Under the pieces are notes generated by a model that saw nothing but the letters and a program-made list of their open reading frames with translations, ran no database searches and was not told where the DNA came from. A stretch of DNA of 64,000 nucleotides. Source: Pestalotiopsis fici W106-1. Its lineage: Eukaryota; Ascomycota; Sordariomycetes; Amphisphaeriales; Sporocadaceae. The position numbers and the translations under genes are program-made. Of the stretch, positions 35,913 through 47,511 are shown piece after piece; position 1 is the first letter of the stretch, and every line of letters starts with the position of its first letter. The stretch is taken from NCBI RefSeq assembly GCF_000516985.1, contig NW_006917094.1:3985833-4049832 (forward strand), read 5' to 3'.

Positions 35913-38900
35913 ATCTGCGGAACGGCACGATAGGCCGTTTATCGAAAACGAAAGACGATGGTTTTCGACTGTTTAAATGGAGGTTTCGTCTGCAACAAGC
36001 TTTTTTCAAAGTTGTTGTTCGGCAGGAAGGTGGTCACAGGTGTTTGTAGCCAGACAGGCTTTTGGGGTAAAAGCAGGATCCAGGGGTTGACAGCTGAGCT
36101 CTCCGCTTGGGGGAACAAAGGAGTTTTTAGCACGAGGCCCAAAGAAAGAAAGAATGGGGCACCCTGCTTGCAGAAAGCGCGTGGTAGGTGGGTGAAAGAA
36201 GACCGCGAAGAGTCTTTTGAATTTGGTGATGAATCACACCCAGATCTTCCGTATGGCAGAAGAGTAGCTGCTTGGGAGTTTTTGCAACAAAAATGCTGAA
36301 GCAGAAGCAGAGACAGGGACGAGAGGACTTCAAAAGGAAAAGTGAGATACTAGAGATTCAAGTCTCGTATTTTTTTCAGGGTTGTCAGGATCAGCATCCA
36401 CCCCCCAGATCAGTTCAAGCAAAAGTCCAGTGTCTATGCTGTTAGTTTGCGGGATAGGGGATGCTAATTGGGCCAAAAAGCACCAGCACACTGACTGTGG
36501 CTTAGCCGCTACCTAGACACGCGAAGACGCAGATTGTACACGAGTTGGCCGCCGCGTCCACCCTTTTTTTTCTTCTTTCTTCTCCCTCTTCTTTTACATT
36601 GCCCCCCGGATGATGCCAGCAATACACGAAGCAGGTAACCATGTCCTGGTTGCTTTTCAAGGTTGCCAGGATCCATCCCTTCTGTGCACTTGGTAATTCG
36701 CCATGCGATGCTCAAAACGTGCTCTTTTGTTGCAAGTGTATTTTGTCTTTGGGACTACATACCTATCTACTATGTACGCCAGAGAAAAGCCGAACGGTAG
36801 GTAATGCAAATGCAAAGCACGCTGTAACCTACGTAGTTTTGCTGGTCTTCTTCCAAGGTTTCCAGAATATGGCACCCAGAGCATGGTTACATTACTAGCA
36901 TGAAGAAAACCCCCAATCCAGTTTCTTGACTCCAATGTCTCAGCTATTGCTCAGTGTACGGCTGGCTCACTGGAGCGCTTGGTTCCTACGTCACCGCCTC
37001 TCCTTTTTCTTTGTTTTCTTCCACTCGGAGGTCTCCCCCAATGAGCAGCGCATGAATCGCAAGCTAGTTCTGTATGTAATATGGATCTGCCGACAACCCG
37101 CGTCCATACACACACAGTATAGTATCCCTCTTTTTCTTTTTCTTTTTCCCTCGTTTTGCCCTGGACAAGTTCCCTCATCAGTGTTGTCTATCCGCGAACG
37201 CAGGCCCCCCCAAACCGAAAAGTCGCAAGCCGCCGCCATGAGCAAGAACCAGCATTGGTACATTACCATCTGGTCCTATTACTCTCCCATTACCGCAGCA
37301 TCACACTAGAACCGACTTCCTTACCTTTAGGCCAGGGCAGCAATACACAGAAATAACAACAGTGTTCTGACCTGTCGAGGCTCATCAGCCCTAGCGCAGC
37401 ACTTCCCCTGTCACGCAGCGATTTCTCGTAGGCGCTTGCGTGCGCTGACTGAGACCGGTTGGTACCTAGGTAGGTAGTGGCTGCCTCCAACACTCCACTG
37501 AAGGTCCGGTTGGAAATGGTTTAGTTGCAGCCAGGTGAAACAAGACAAGTCAACTCATATTTAAACATCAATCTAGTTTGCCGAACGCCCTAATAAGCTG
37601 GTAGTCACCACAATCGATGTATGTAAACAAATCAACTTGCCCTTCACTCGCAATTCTTCGTCGCATTAGGGACGGATCACCACTTCGTGGTTGCACAACG
37701 GCCCTCATTATGGCCTTCTTTGCTGGCATACGAGCTTGTTGCTGTCTTCCGAGATCATCCACAGAGACGGTTGGGCACAGCGCAATCAGGGGCTGTTTTT
37801 TCCTCCAGGGGCAACCAAAAATAGCAGCATCATTGGTTTTCGGCCAGTGGGTCCATGCTCCAACGACGGGCGAGGCGGTGCAAGCTAGCGGCCTCTCCGC
37901 TTTGTGTTGACAACTCAAATTCATTTTCCTTTGCGACAGCGCCCGCCGGCCGTATCGTCCTTTGCAGCCACCTGGCGCCCTCCGAAGGGGAACGTTGCTC
38001 CAGTCGCCGCAGGTCGTGCGTCGGACGTGCTCTTGCTCCGTTCTGTGCTGTGCGGACAATGGTCAGGAGATGGCCTCACGTCAGCAGCACACAGAGCGCA
38101 GTCACATACGACCAAGTGGCTAATAACTCAGCCGAGATGCCACTCGAGCCTGGAAAGGTGAGAAGTCTAAGCGGCCGCAACTTTTCATATAGATCCTCGA
38201 GTTTCCCGTATGGCATCCACTCAGTTGTGCTGCTGTCGCTAAGCGGCGGGGGCGGGACTGTCCGCGCACATATCCATCACCAGTTCAGCTTTCCTGCTTG
38301 TCTGGGTCGAATATGATCTCGCGACGAGAGACTTTATCTACCAAGGCAAAGCAGGATGGCAGGTTGTGTGTGTCTTTGTAATGTTTGTACGATTTAAGCT
38401 TCGGTAATCATTGGGTTGCTCTGCTTACTCGGCTCGTCCACTGAAGACGGTTCAGAGTCGCCAAAACGATGGAATCCAAAGACTGCCATATACTTATGTC
38501 GTAGCGACTTTACAGCAGCGCCGAAAATAATGGCCGGTGCATGCCAACAAAGCAAGTGCAGCGGAGACTTGAAACAGACGAGATACAATGTCAATTATGC
38601 CAGCCTTGTAGGTCGGCGTCACAGCTCTTACACAGGAGCACGCAAGTTATAGCAATGCGTCCGAATTGATTCAAGATTGCAATAGTCCTCTTTGCCGCCC
38701 AGAGACTGTGTCAAGTAGTCCTTGGTTTGGCTTTTACTACAAATTGAAAGAGAATAACAAAAACTCTCCTCTGTTGACGAAATCTTCATGTAGTGGAGGA
38801 GAAACAAAAGAGGACAATGTGTTTTAACTAATTGCGCTTTGAACATATGCTGGCACCAAGCAACCAAGGTATGTGTCGCAATACCCCAATTAATAACACA

Positions 38901-40806
38901 TGCCGAAAAGAGCACAGGTTTTTGCCTTTTATGGGAACTGCCATCTCAATCGAAGTGCCGCAATCCCTGACATCGAGATCAGTAGCACAAGACCAAGATG
39001 CATAGGCATAGAAGATGGGATAGATGGGTTTATAAGAGAGCCCATCTTGTCTTGCTTCTTTCGCAATCTCAGACACATCGCAAAGCTATCAATTGTAGCT
39101 TGCGCGGACTTGATTCAGAGTGACGTCTGCCAGCTCGAGCTATCGCAATCCCGTGGCCCCCCGGGAGCTGCCACTTCGGGAACGCTCTCTTGTCACGAGA
39201 GACTCGACGGTAGGTAGCGCATCTCGGGCACTCTTTATTCTTCAGTGCCGAGAAGTCGCAAGGCGGGGTTCGGAGCAGAGTCTTAAATTAAGTTGGCAGC
39301 CGCCGCTCAGATACGTGAGACCCGTGTGGCCTCTGGCGTTGTTGCGCTTATACCCGTGAGTTCGGATTTCAATGCCAAGAGAATTGGCTGTTAAACATTG
39401 TCTATTGATTGGGTCGTGGTTTCATGAATGACAGATTGAACAGCAACAGTAAGCGGCACGATACTTTCTGTCCAACGGGATTTCATTAGAGGAATCCTGG
39501 GATCTAAAGGTCATGCAATATTTCAATTTTCCGTAAAAGCGCACATGGCCAAGAGAAGTAGGAGCATCCCAACGGTCAGAGTGTACGCAGACAGTACATG
39601 GTACTTACGTTATGTATAGAGAGGCCGGAGGGGAAGTGAGTGTTCTCGACCGTGTCGATCATTGAAAGCCCACGTTCTTTGTCCAACATGCAAGTCAAGC
39701 GGGCTGGCGGGCGCAAAAAAAGGGCTTTGGAACAACGGAAGAAACCATTGATTTACCAAGAGATGTAATCACCCCTTGGGGTAAATGCTTACAATGCAGT
39801 CCAGCGGCCGGATATAATTCTTGGCATTAGCCAGACACGGCCATAAGCCTCGATTGAGTCTATATGTTCACGGTTGGGAGTCGAAGCAGGAAATGCGAGT
39901 CACGGAGGGATACCCTCCTAAGAGCAGATGAGCGAGCTAGCGTCCAAGGGCTTGAGCGAATAGCAAGGCGAGTTGGCCCATCCTCAGTCCCCCCTCCTGG
40001 CCGTTTCGCTAAAGTGCTGGAGGGCACCCGCAAATTGGCGTTTTCTTTCCCTTGCCCGACCCATTCCTCTCCAGTCTGGCCTGTCTCGCCTTTTGGTCTA
40101 GTCCCTCTAATCTCGCCCTCCAGCCCAGCCAGAGACTGACTGACTGGACTGGCTCAATGGGTCCGGTGCCTGGTCTGTCTGTCCAACTCGCCTTCGATTC
40201 TCTCTTTCTTCGATTTGCACTTCTCTTAGCCGCTCAATCCGTTCAACCACCAGCGACGACTCGACAATAACCTCATTCTTCGTCGTTGCAAGTGCATTCG
40301 CTTGTCTTCGCCTTCGTGGTATTGACAACTTCAATGTCATAAGCGAATTTCTGGCTTTGCGCACCCTTCCTTTGAGCTAGTCTCTCTGTCACTCGTTATC
40401 TCATTTGATTCTACACCACCACCCTTCAACTCCCCTTTCACTCAGTCCCCATTATCACGACAAACTTAAAACACCGTCCTCTCTTACATTTCGCGCAACC
40501 ACCAAAAATCAAACACCTCAAGACACAAACGATAGTGTCATATATACGCATACCACTCTGCCCGTTTCCGGATTCTCCTTGAGGTCCGCTGGAATCCCTC
40601 GAGGAGGCGACGGTCAAGGCTTAAGCACTCGGACACAGCCTTTTAGCCAGGATCTACATCTGTCGATCTGCACCAAATAACCAATCTCGTCACCTGGTCG
40701 ATCGCCCACAACGCAACCATCAGGGACCATCTTGAAGACGTCCTCTCATCCACCTTTACTCTCGACGCAATTGCTTGGCAGTCATTTTTCTTCTTCTGAC
40801 ACCAAC
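35913..40806. promoter_or_regulatory. 4.9-kb divergent spacer, chitin synthase / Opy2 homologue
   Basis: No gene was supported. Overlapping short ORFs near 37568-38316 on both strands have no recognisable content. The 700 bases before 40807 are C/T-rich with many short runs, fitting a long leader of the Opy2 homologue. The side near 36300-35913 should be the chitin synthase leader. A GGTACCTAGGTAGGTAGTGG element sits at about 37461-37480. Both flanking genes belong to wall and stress biology, so the large spacer may hold extended regulatory DNA or an unseen non-coding RNA; this is inference. Confidence 0.4.
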
Positions 40807-42202
40807 ATGTCGCCAAACGTCGGAGTGGCAGCCGGTAAGTATCACGCTTGTGTGAGGGTACTCGAGCAACCCCATCTAATATATAAGTTTAGAAGGCTTT
40901 CCCACCTTGTTCGCAAGGCAAAACGGCTGCGTTCAATGCGACACAACAAGCTTGTCGTGTCCGTCATGTGCAGATAACGAGAGCTGCGCTTTTTCTACTC
41001 AAACATGTAGCGAATGTCCAAAAGCCTACTGTGCAGCAGACGATTCATCCGACTCAGACAGCAGCAGCGGCAGTGGCAGCGGCAGCAAGGCGACAGTCAG
41101 CAGCGGACCAAATGTGGGCGCTATTGCAGGAGGTGTCATTGGTGGTTTGGCTGTCATTGGCATCATTACCTATCTTGTTTGGCGATTTTGCATAAAGGCA
41201 AAGAGGGACCAGTGGCAGAACGAACCATGGGCACAGGATGGCCCGAGAAGCAAGGAGGGCTCCGACATGGACTATGCATCGAGGGCATCTCAAGCGCGAC
41301 AGTCGACACATTCTGTGCACTCCATGGCCTCGACGGTACTCACTCGCGCATCCAACATCATCCAAATTGCCTATATTCCTGGTGTCACAAACAGGGCGAC
41401 GCCAACATCACCGACACTGCTGGTGCCCCCCGTGCCTCCGATTCCCATGTCACGATCAGAGGCCGGCACTCCTTCGCCATATGAGGAGCAGCACTTTTTT
41501 GTTCCAGGCAACTTGCGCGACTCGTCGTACTCGGGTATCTCAGGCTACAGCGACCGAACCTCGTATGCTCGTTCATACGCCCCGCGGTCTAGTGTCGCCT
41601 CGACGATATACGGCAAGAATGCTGTCGTTTCTCCCATGCCAGCACAAAAGGGAACCCTTCTCAAGCCGTCCCTCGTCAGCGTCAAGTCAAAGGGTGCAAG
41701 CAGTGGAAGCTCGACTCCGCCCGTGCCTCAAGTCGATTATGACAAGTATGATCAACCACCAGCATCGCCTGCGTTTAGCATTGGTGCAACTTTCTTCAAG
41801 AACGCCAACACAACGACTGCAACGGCGATGCGGCCACAAATGGTTCAACTAGGTAGCAGTGGCAGTAACGGCGTCAAGACCATTGATGTAAAGAAGGCAT
41901 CTCCTTCTGTGTCTGTGAACGAGACGGACTCCGACTCCACCATGGAGGACGCCGATGCTCACAAGGATTTGAATGCACGAGGCGCAACTCCATCAACCCC
42001 CATTACCACGGCGCCACGAGAAGAACAGAGTCCTTTCTCTGACCCACCCCAAAACAATCGAACCTCAAAGCACAAGAGCTCAAACAGCTTGAGCGCGATC
42101 ATCACGGAAGCCACACAACGCGCAGCAAGCAGGACGAGCTCGGCATCTTCAAAAGTCCGCGGCAGCAGCCCTTTCAGCGACGACCATGCTCTTAGGGACT
42201 AG
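40807..42202 (+). CDS. opy2: Opy2-like membrane anchor for MAPK signalling
   Basis: Two exons, 40807-40834 (9 codons plus one base) and 40893-42202, give 445 residues. After a short N-terminus comes a Cys-rich block with eight Cys at 22, 25, 32, 35, 41, 48, 51 and 56 (CVQC, CPSC, CSEC pairs), which fits the Opy2 N-terminal domain. A Ser/Gly/Asp linker and one membrane segment at about 86-108 (GAIAGGVIGGLAVIGIITYL) follow. The cytoplasmic tail is long and Ser/Thr/Pro-rich, with many potential MAPK-type sites. In yeast Opy2 recruits Ste50 to the membrane for HOG and filamentation signalling. No signal peptide is evident, so it would be a type III-like membrane protein. The function is by homology; the tail is poorly conserved in such proteins. 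Confidence 0.85.
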
Positions 42203-44335
42203 GAACCCCTCATCTGCCATCCGCTGTAAACGCCGCCTTTGTGCCGCGACAAGTGAAGCAAGAAGCCTGTAAACAAGCCGCCTTGCTTTCACCTTTGCTT
42301 CTCGTATCTACATTACTTTGCTAGACTTATTGTTTACATTTGAGCCAGCCCAAGAATGGGTTAGACCTTGGTTGGTTTGCTCTGTCCCACCATGCACCCG
42401 TCATCTTTTACGGGGCTTCCATACCTCTCTTCATTCATTTATTTATTTATTTCGGCACGGAGCTGGAACAGGCGCGGCGTCTTTGGCTATTTGGGTGACA
42501 GATATGAGATTCTGCTCCTTGTCGTGGGTGTCTCTTGACTATGACGACTTGGGTAAAGTCTTGCTGTTATGTCGTTGATGGACATATTCTTTATATTCTA
42601 TGTTACGTTATTTGGCGGGATGGATTTATGTGCAGCCTTTTACCACGGGCCAGTATCTATCTACGGTAGAGATGAAAAAAATCGCCATGTGCTTGATGTC
42701 AACCATAATAACGATTACCTTGTCATCGCAGTGAAGAAAATATCAGCGCCTACGGGTTGCTAAAAGACCAGATAAACCAGGCACTCACCAAACCTCGGAA
42801 ACGGGAGCTATTCTGGGCCCAATTTTTTAGATTTTTTTTTTTAATTAAAAAAAGAGAGAGAGAGAGAGAGAGAGTCAGTCCCTTGAGCTAGGATGTCGTG
42901 CAAAGCTGGGCACCACCTTTAGCCCATGACTCGCCGTTTGATGTATGCGCCTACTTACTCGTGGCTACGCAAAGCGAGGATATATTTTCTTCTGCTTTCT
43001 CTGCCCCAGTCGTCAAGTTTCCAAATTACTTTTGCATGGTTCGAGGAACTTGTCGGCGTTGTACAATTCCTAAATACTTGGGGAGAAAGGCAAAGTGCTT
43101 GTGTGACCTGAATGTTTCTCCTATTTATATCATGACCAAAATGGTTCGGTATCGATCGATCCCGGGAAGGAACATAGAAGGAAAAGGAAATAAGCAAGCC
43201 ACGAGCTGAAAGAGGCGTTCAAGGCGTTCTGTGTCATGTAAATAAAGTTCGGAAGCTCGGGACTCTGGGGTTTCCCCCCCCCCTGCCGCTTCGCGCAATG
43301 GCAGCGGATTTGAAGGACTTTGCGGATGATGGCTTGCTCGCTTGTACCTGGCTCGCAATGGACTATCCACGTAAATGGGTGGTTGCCTTACGGCTTTTGC
43401 TTTCCTTATGTGTTTTGTTGTATTCGTGACAAAACGTGTTATAGGTTCAAGGCGCAGCAGATCAATGTGCACGCCATGATCCACAGCGCCTATTCAAGTG
43501 TCATACTCGATTGTGTAAAAACGGTCTCGTTATTGGATGTAACGAAGGCGCTTGCTATGCCCCAAAACTGTAATGGTCGAAAATCAAGCTAGATGTGCAA
43601 TATTCGTAGCGTTTCTTGTGTGACAATGGACAACTACCACGTTTGCAGCCCTACCTTTTCAAGAGTCTGCACCATCGAGACGCTTTAGAAGGCTGTAATA
43701 TGTTTTGGAGAAGCTCCATATGAAGTTTATGGACCAAACTATACTTGCCGACTCGGTGGAATATATGCCTCTTCCACTCAGGACTCGCTTGACTCCAGTT
43801 TATCGAGAACTTTGCGTGCATTCGTAATAAAATGTCAGTCATTATCAAGAGCGATACTAGAAACACCGGCTCGGACAACGAGTAGTCAAGCTATATAAAT
43901 GAAATCACTCGCCCAATCCAGTATATTACGATTACTGTACTCCATGTATCAATTGGGGGTTATAGGGATAAGTCATGACTTGAGATGACTTGAGATGACC
44001 AGAGCCTCCTTTTACATTCGCTTGGCAGACATTTTGGAAGTAGAAGGATGCTGTATCATGCCCAAGATATCCCAAAATTGCCCTGTGAAAGATATTCCTC
44101 ATAATTCATAATTCCACATCAGTCGTAACACGTACAGCGAAGGATTCATTATGTTCCAGGCGAATTCGTATACCATCTCCATACACGGCAGCACCGCGCT
44201 CAACAGTTCAGAAAACAATTCACCGATTGCCAATACTAGTGAGATGATTAAATTTGTTATTATCTTATCGAAGTCGTAGCATATTCCCCATCCGTGGACT
44301 GCCAACACCACTGATGATTCTGGTCAAGAACTAAT
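42203..44335. other. Spacer between opy2-like and con-6-like genes
   Basis: A 2.1-kb convergent region with no supported gene. Its first part is probably the long 3' untranslated region of the Opy2 homologue. It contains an AG microsatellite at 42853-42874 next to AT-rich runs, and a C run near 43275. Confidence 0.45.
42853..42874. repeat. (AG)11 microsatellite
   Basis: Eleven uninterrupted AG units following an A/T run. It lies in non-coding DNA downstream of the Opy2 homologue. Confidence 0.95.
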
Positions 44336-44697
44336 TTACTCCATCTGTTCAAGACGCTGCTTGGCAGACTGCTTGGCCTCCTCCGAGACATTGGGGTTCT
44401 TGGTAGTACTAGACTGCCGTCAGTACTCATGAGCATTGCCAGGCTTTGTCAATAACTTACGCCTTCAGGCCGCCAGCAACGTTGCCGGGGTTTTTGTTAC
44501 CGCCGTCCGATGCCTTGGGGACTGAGTCACCTTTAGTGAATGTTTCAAAAACTACCGCTTCATTACAGAGACTCACCATCGCCACCATTGAATTCGTCGT
44601 TGAGAACCTGCCTCGAGTGCTGCTTTGACTCCTCAGAAGAATTGGCGTTCTTGAGGTTGGCCTTGTGACCTCCAGCGATTTGAGCTTCGGTAGGCAT
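44336..44697 (-). CDS. con-6: Conidiation-specific protein 6 (Con-6) family
   Basis: Small hydrophilic protein of 87 residues from three exons on the minus strand: 44697-44577, 44530-44461 and 44408-44336. It has two copies of the Con-6 repeat: KANLKNANSSEESKQHSRQ near residue 12 and KATTKNPNVSEEAKQSAKQ near residue 63. Between them is a Gly/Asn-rich linker (GGNKNPGNVAGGLKA). The family was first described in Neurospora as a protein abundant in conidia and is thought to act in spore desiccation or dormancy; the molecular role is unknown. The gene is too short for simple ORF calls because of its two introns. The final acceptor (CTAG before TACTACC) was chosen because only it keeps the conserved frame. 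Confidence 0.9.
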
Positions 44698-46886
44698 GAC
44701 GATGGATGTGGCGATTAAAAGTTTGAAGAGTCGTTAGAGATAAGATTGATGAGGATGATGGTTGTTTGAGTATGAGGAATGAATTGAATTTGATTATGCT
44801 TGATGTAGGATTTCAGGGCCTTCTTATAGACATTTCGATTACTTGAGAGTTGACATATTTGGCCTACTTCATCAACACGTCAACCAAAGTGTTCTGAGCC
44901 GCGACATCATACACTGCGTCGATGACCACCACAAATTGGCGATAATGAACCCATCATGATCTCATCACTTTTCAAGCTGCTGACAATGGGCTAGGACCGA
45001 GCCATTCGACCAAAAGTATCTGTCTTTTGACAAAGCACATGGGGCGCCAGAGACGTGGACAGGAGACGGCATCTACCCGCAACTTGTCTGGCAGGTCTGG
45101 TTGTGTACCTGGCCTATGGGGGCTCAAAGAACCACATCGGCCTGCAAGGTACGTCAAAGACTCTTTGCCTGCGCATGTTGCTTTCCCAAGACTAGGGGAC
45201 ATCACGGATCGCCGCGGTGATGATCCGTACCGTGCATTAGAACAGCCCGGAACGGCCAAAGACGAGAAGCGAAAAAAGCCACGATTGGCTATTCTTGAGT
45301 CTAAGGCGGAGGTAAATTTCCGGGGTAGACTCATACGAGCGATACACATAGTCAAATAGGGAGTTGAAGCAGTTTGGGGATTTTGAAATAAAGTGGTAGG
45401 CAGTATTTTGTGGGGTTCAATGACGACCATGATTATAGTCTTCAACCTCCTAAGGCTAGCCGGCTTTGCATCAAGAGAAGAGGGCCGAGGACAAATCGTA
45501 CAGAGACGAAAACTTTATGCTTTGAAAATGACCAGCATGATTTCGGGTAGTATGCACTGGAGTCGGCTTGTCAATATGGCTTCTTGGGCATCGGAGGCGC
45601 GCGCATATGTACAACTGCTGCCTCAGAAGATTCTCCGAATTTTCATATTCCATGTGCCCTAAACTACCCAAGAATGCACTGATATAAATAGCCATAATAA
45701 TACGGACATATTCAATGCGTATGTATGAATAGCCAGTTGCTGTTCCTCGTTGGTATTTTGACACCGATGGCATGTCGTTGCTTACTTGACCTAGACGCAG
45801 AACTGTGAATCTCCCGCGCAACTAGGCCGGAATTACTACCTTGATGGATGCCTGCTGGGGAAATAGTATAGACTATGCCACGATCCTCTAATTTATCCTG
45901 ATTGGGCCGACTAACCAGAAATGGTCTTTCTACTTACGGCTGTTCGGAAAGCCAGCTCTGGGCCCTGTAGCACGTTGAGGAGGTTGGCCTTGATTCATGA
46001 ATCGAGTATGAGCCTGTCATCGTCAGCGGTCTTTGCGGTGATTTGGATCCTTTTCTGATTGTACATACACAAAATATTGCACATTTCGTACGTAGCGCCG
46101 ACAAAGAAGCACAGTCCCGTGGGATCACATATCTATGAATCATCTCCCATGTCATAGTATTCGCTAGGGCAAAGTATAGGCGAAAAGCAATGGTTATATC
46201 CAGCCACATTTTCCATATGTGGAGCTAGAAATTAATGAAAGACTATTGCTACTGCGAGTTGCCAAGATGGAATTATCTGGTAATCACCACTAATGTTTGA
46301 AGCCATTCAGTATCAACTCTGACTGAGTTGGAGATGGTGGATGGGTATGTATCTATATCTGCTAACCGAATGGTCTGAGGCTATGAGCTTCTGAATTGAT
46401 TTGAAGAAAAGAGCAACAATAGGTTCCGTGGATAATATACGGACTCTGAGAATCTTTAGAACGAAAAATGGTAAGAGAGGAGAAAAACAAACTAAGAGAA
46501 TACGAAGATATAAATTGAAGTTCAACGATAGAAGATGCCTGCTCAGAAATGTTTACCATATACTGACATGTGAGACAATGCGACCCTGTGGGGTACAGAG
46601 TAATTACTACGCCGACCAACCGGGAACTGCCCCTCGTCTGCCGCATACTTTAGCGTCCTTGAGGCTGAAGCCCGCCGCAACCAGCAACGCGGGCGCCGAC
46701 TTACCTTTCCCTCCGTGGACTCCGAGTAGCCGACCGTGATCCAACATTGACTGCTTGTCAATCACAATTGACCGACTGCCCCCCCCGCCGAGGCCACATA
46801 TTCGAGACCAGGAGTACTACGAATTGGAAATACTTGTCTCTTAAACAAAAGGGGAATACCGACCACAAGGAGAAGAAGGAACAAGC
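44698..46886. other. Divergent spacer, con-6-like / TMEM234-like
   Basis: A 2.2-kb region without a supported gene. It should contain the promoters of both flanking genes. ORFs at 44972-45445 (-) and 45027-45359 (+) overlap on opposite strands and have no recognisable protein features. Confidence 0.45.
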
Positions 46887-47511
46887 ATGTCTGCACCGTC
46901 GGCAGATGAATCCCAGCCGCCCGCCTTCAACTACGTCCTGGGCTTCCTGCTGGTCGGCATCGCCTGGGGCTTCACGACGCCCTTTATCCGCCGCGCCGCG
47001 CGCGACCACGACCCTCCCGCCCATCCGACGCTAGACCGCGACGACGTAAAGTCGAGCTGGCTGAAGAGCAAGGTGTACGGCGCCTTCTTTGCCGTGCTGG
47101 ACCTCTTGAAGAATCCCCGATATGCCGTACCGCTCCTCATCAACCTGACTGGCAGCGTGTGGTTCTTTTTGTTGATCGGACAGGCCGGTATGTTGTTTTC
47201 GCTTTGCATGCCCGCGTTATCGACACCTTGAATTACCATTGATAGGGTTTGTTTGTTCGTAATGCTAACCAAGGATATGCACACCCGCAGAGCTGAGCTT
47301 GACGGTACCCATTGTGAACACTCTCGCTTTTCTATTTACGGTGTTAGGAGACTGGTGGGTTGAAAAGAAGGTCATTGATAGAAGTAAGTTGACTGTCCCC
47401 GCCTTGCACTTTCGAAGACCATCAACTTACTCAGGCATTGTAGATACGTGGATGGGAATGATCCTATCCTTGGGCGGAATCGCGTTATGTGTACATAGCA
47501 AATCAGGCTGA
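46887..47511 (+). CDS. TMEM234-like small membrane protein (DMT superfamily)
   Basis: Three exons, 46887-47187, 47291-47383 and 47444-47511, both introns in phase 1, give 153 residues. Four hydrophobic segments are visible: NYVLGFLLVGIAWGFTTPF, AVPLLINLTGSVWFFLLIGQ, LTVPIVNTLAFLFTVLGDWW and TWMGMILSLGGIALCV. The W-G-x-T-x-P motif in the first segment and the N-x-x-G/S-x-W pattern match transmembrane protein 234, a half-size member of the drug/metabolite transporter superfamily. The biochemical function of the family is not established. The ATG context (CAAGCATGT) is moderate, and no upstream in-frame ATG was seen. Confidence 0.88.

Noticed and set aside
37568..38316. Overlapping ORFs of 163 (-) and 153 (+) codons
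   Set aside because: They overlap on opposite strands, are Arg/Cys/Pro-rich chance frames and have no splice or promoter support.
40732..40806. Possible N-terminal extension of the Opy2 homologue
   Set aside because: The in-frame upstream codon at 40732 is TTG, not ATG; the first ATG is at 40807.
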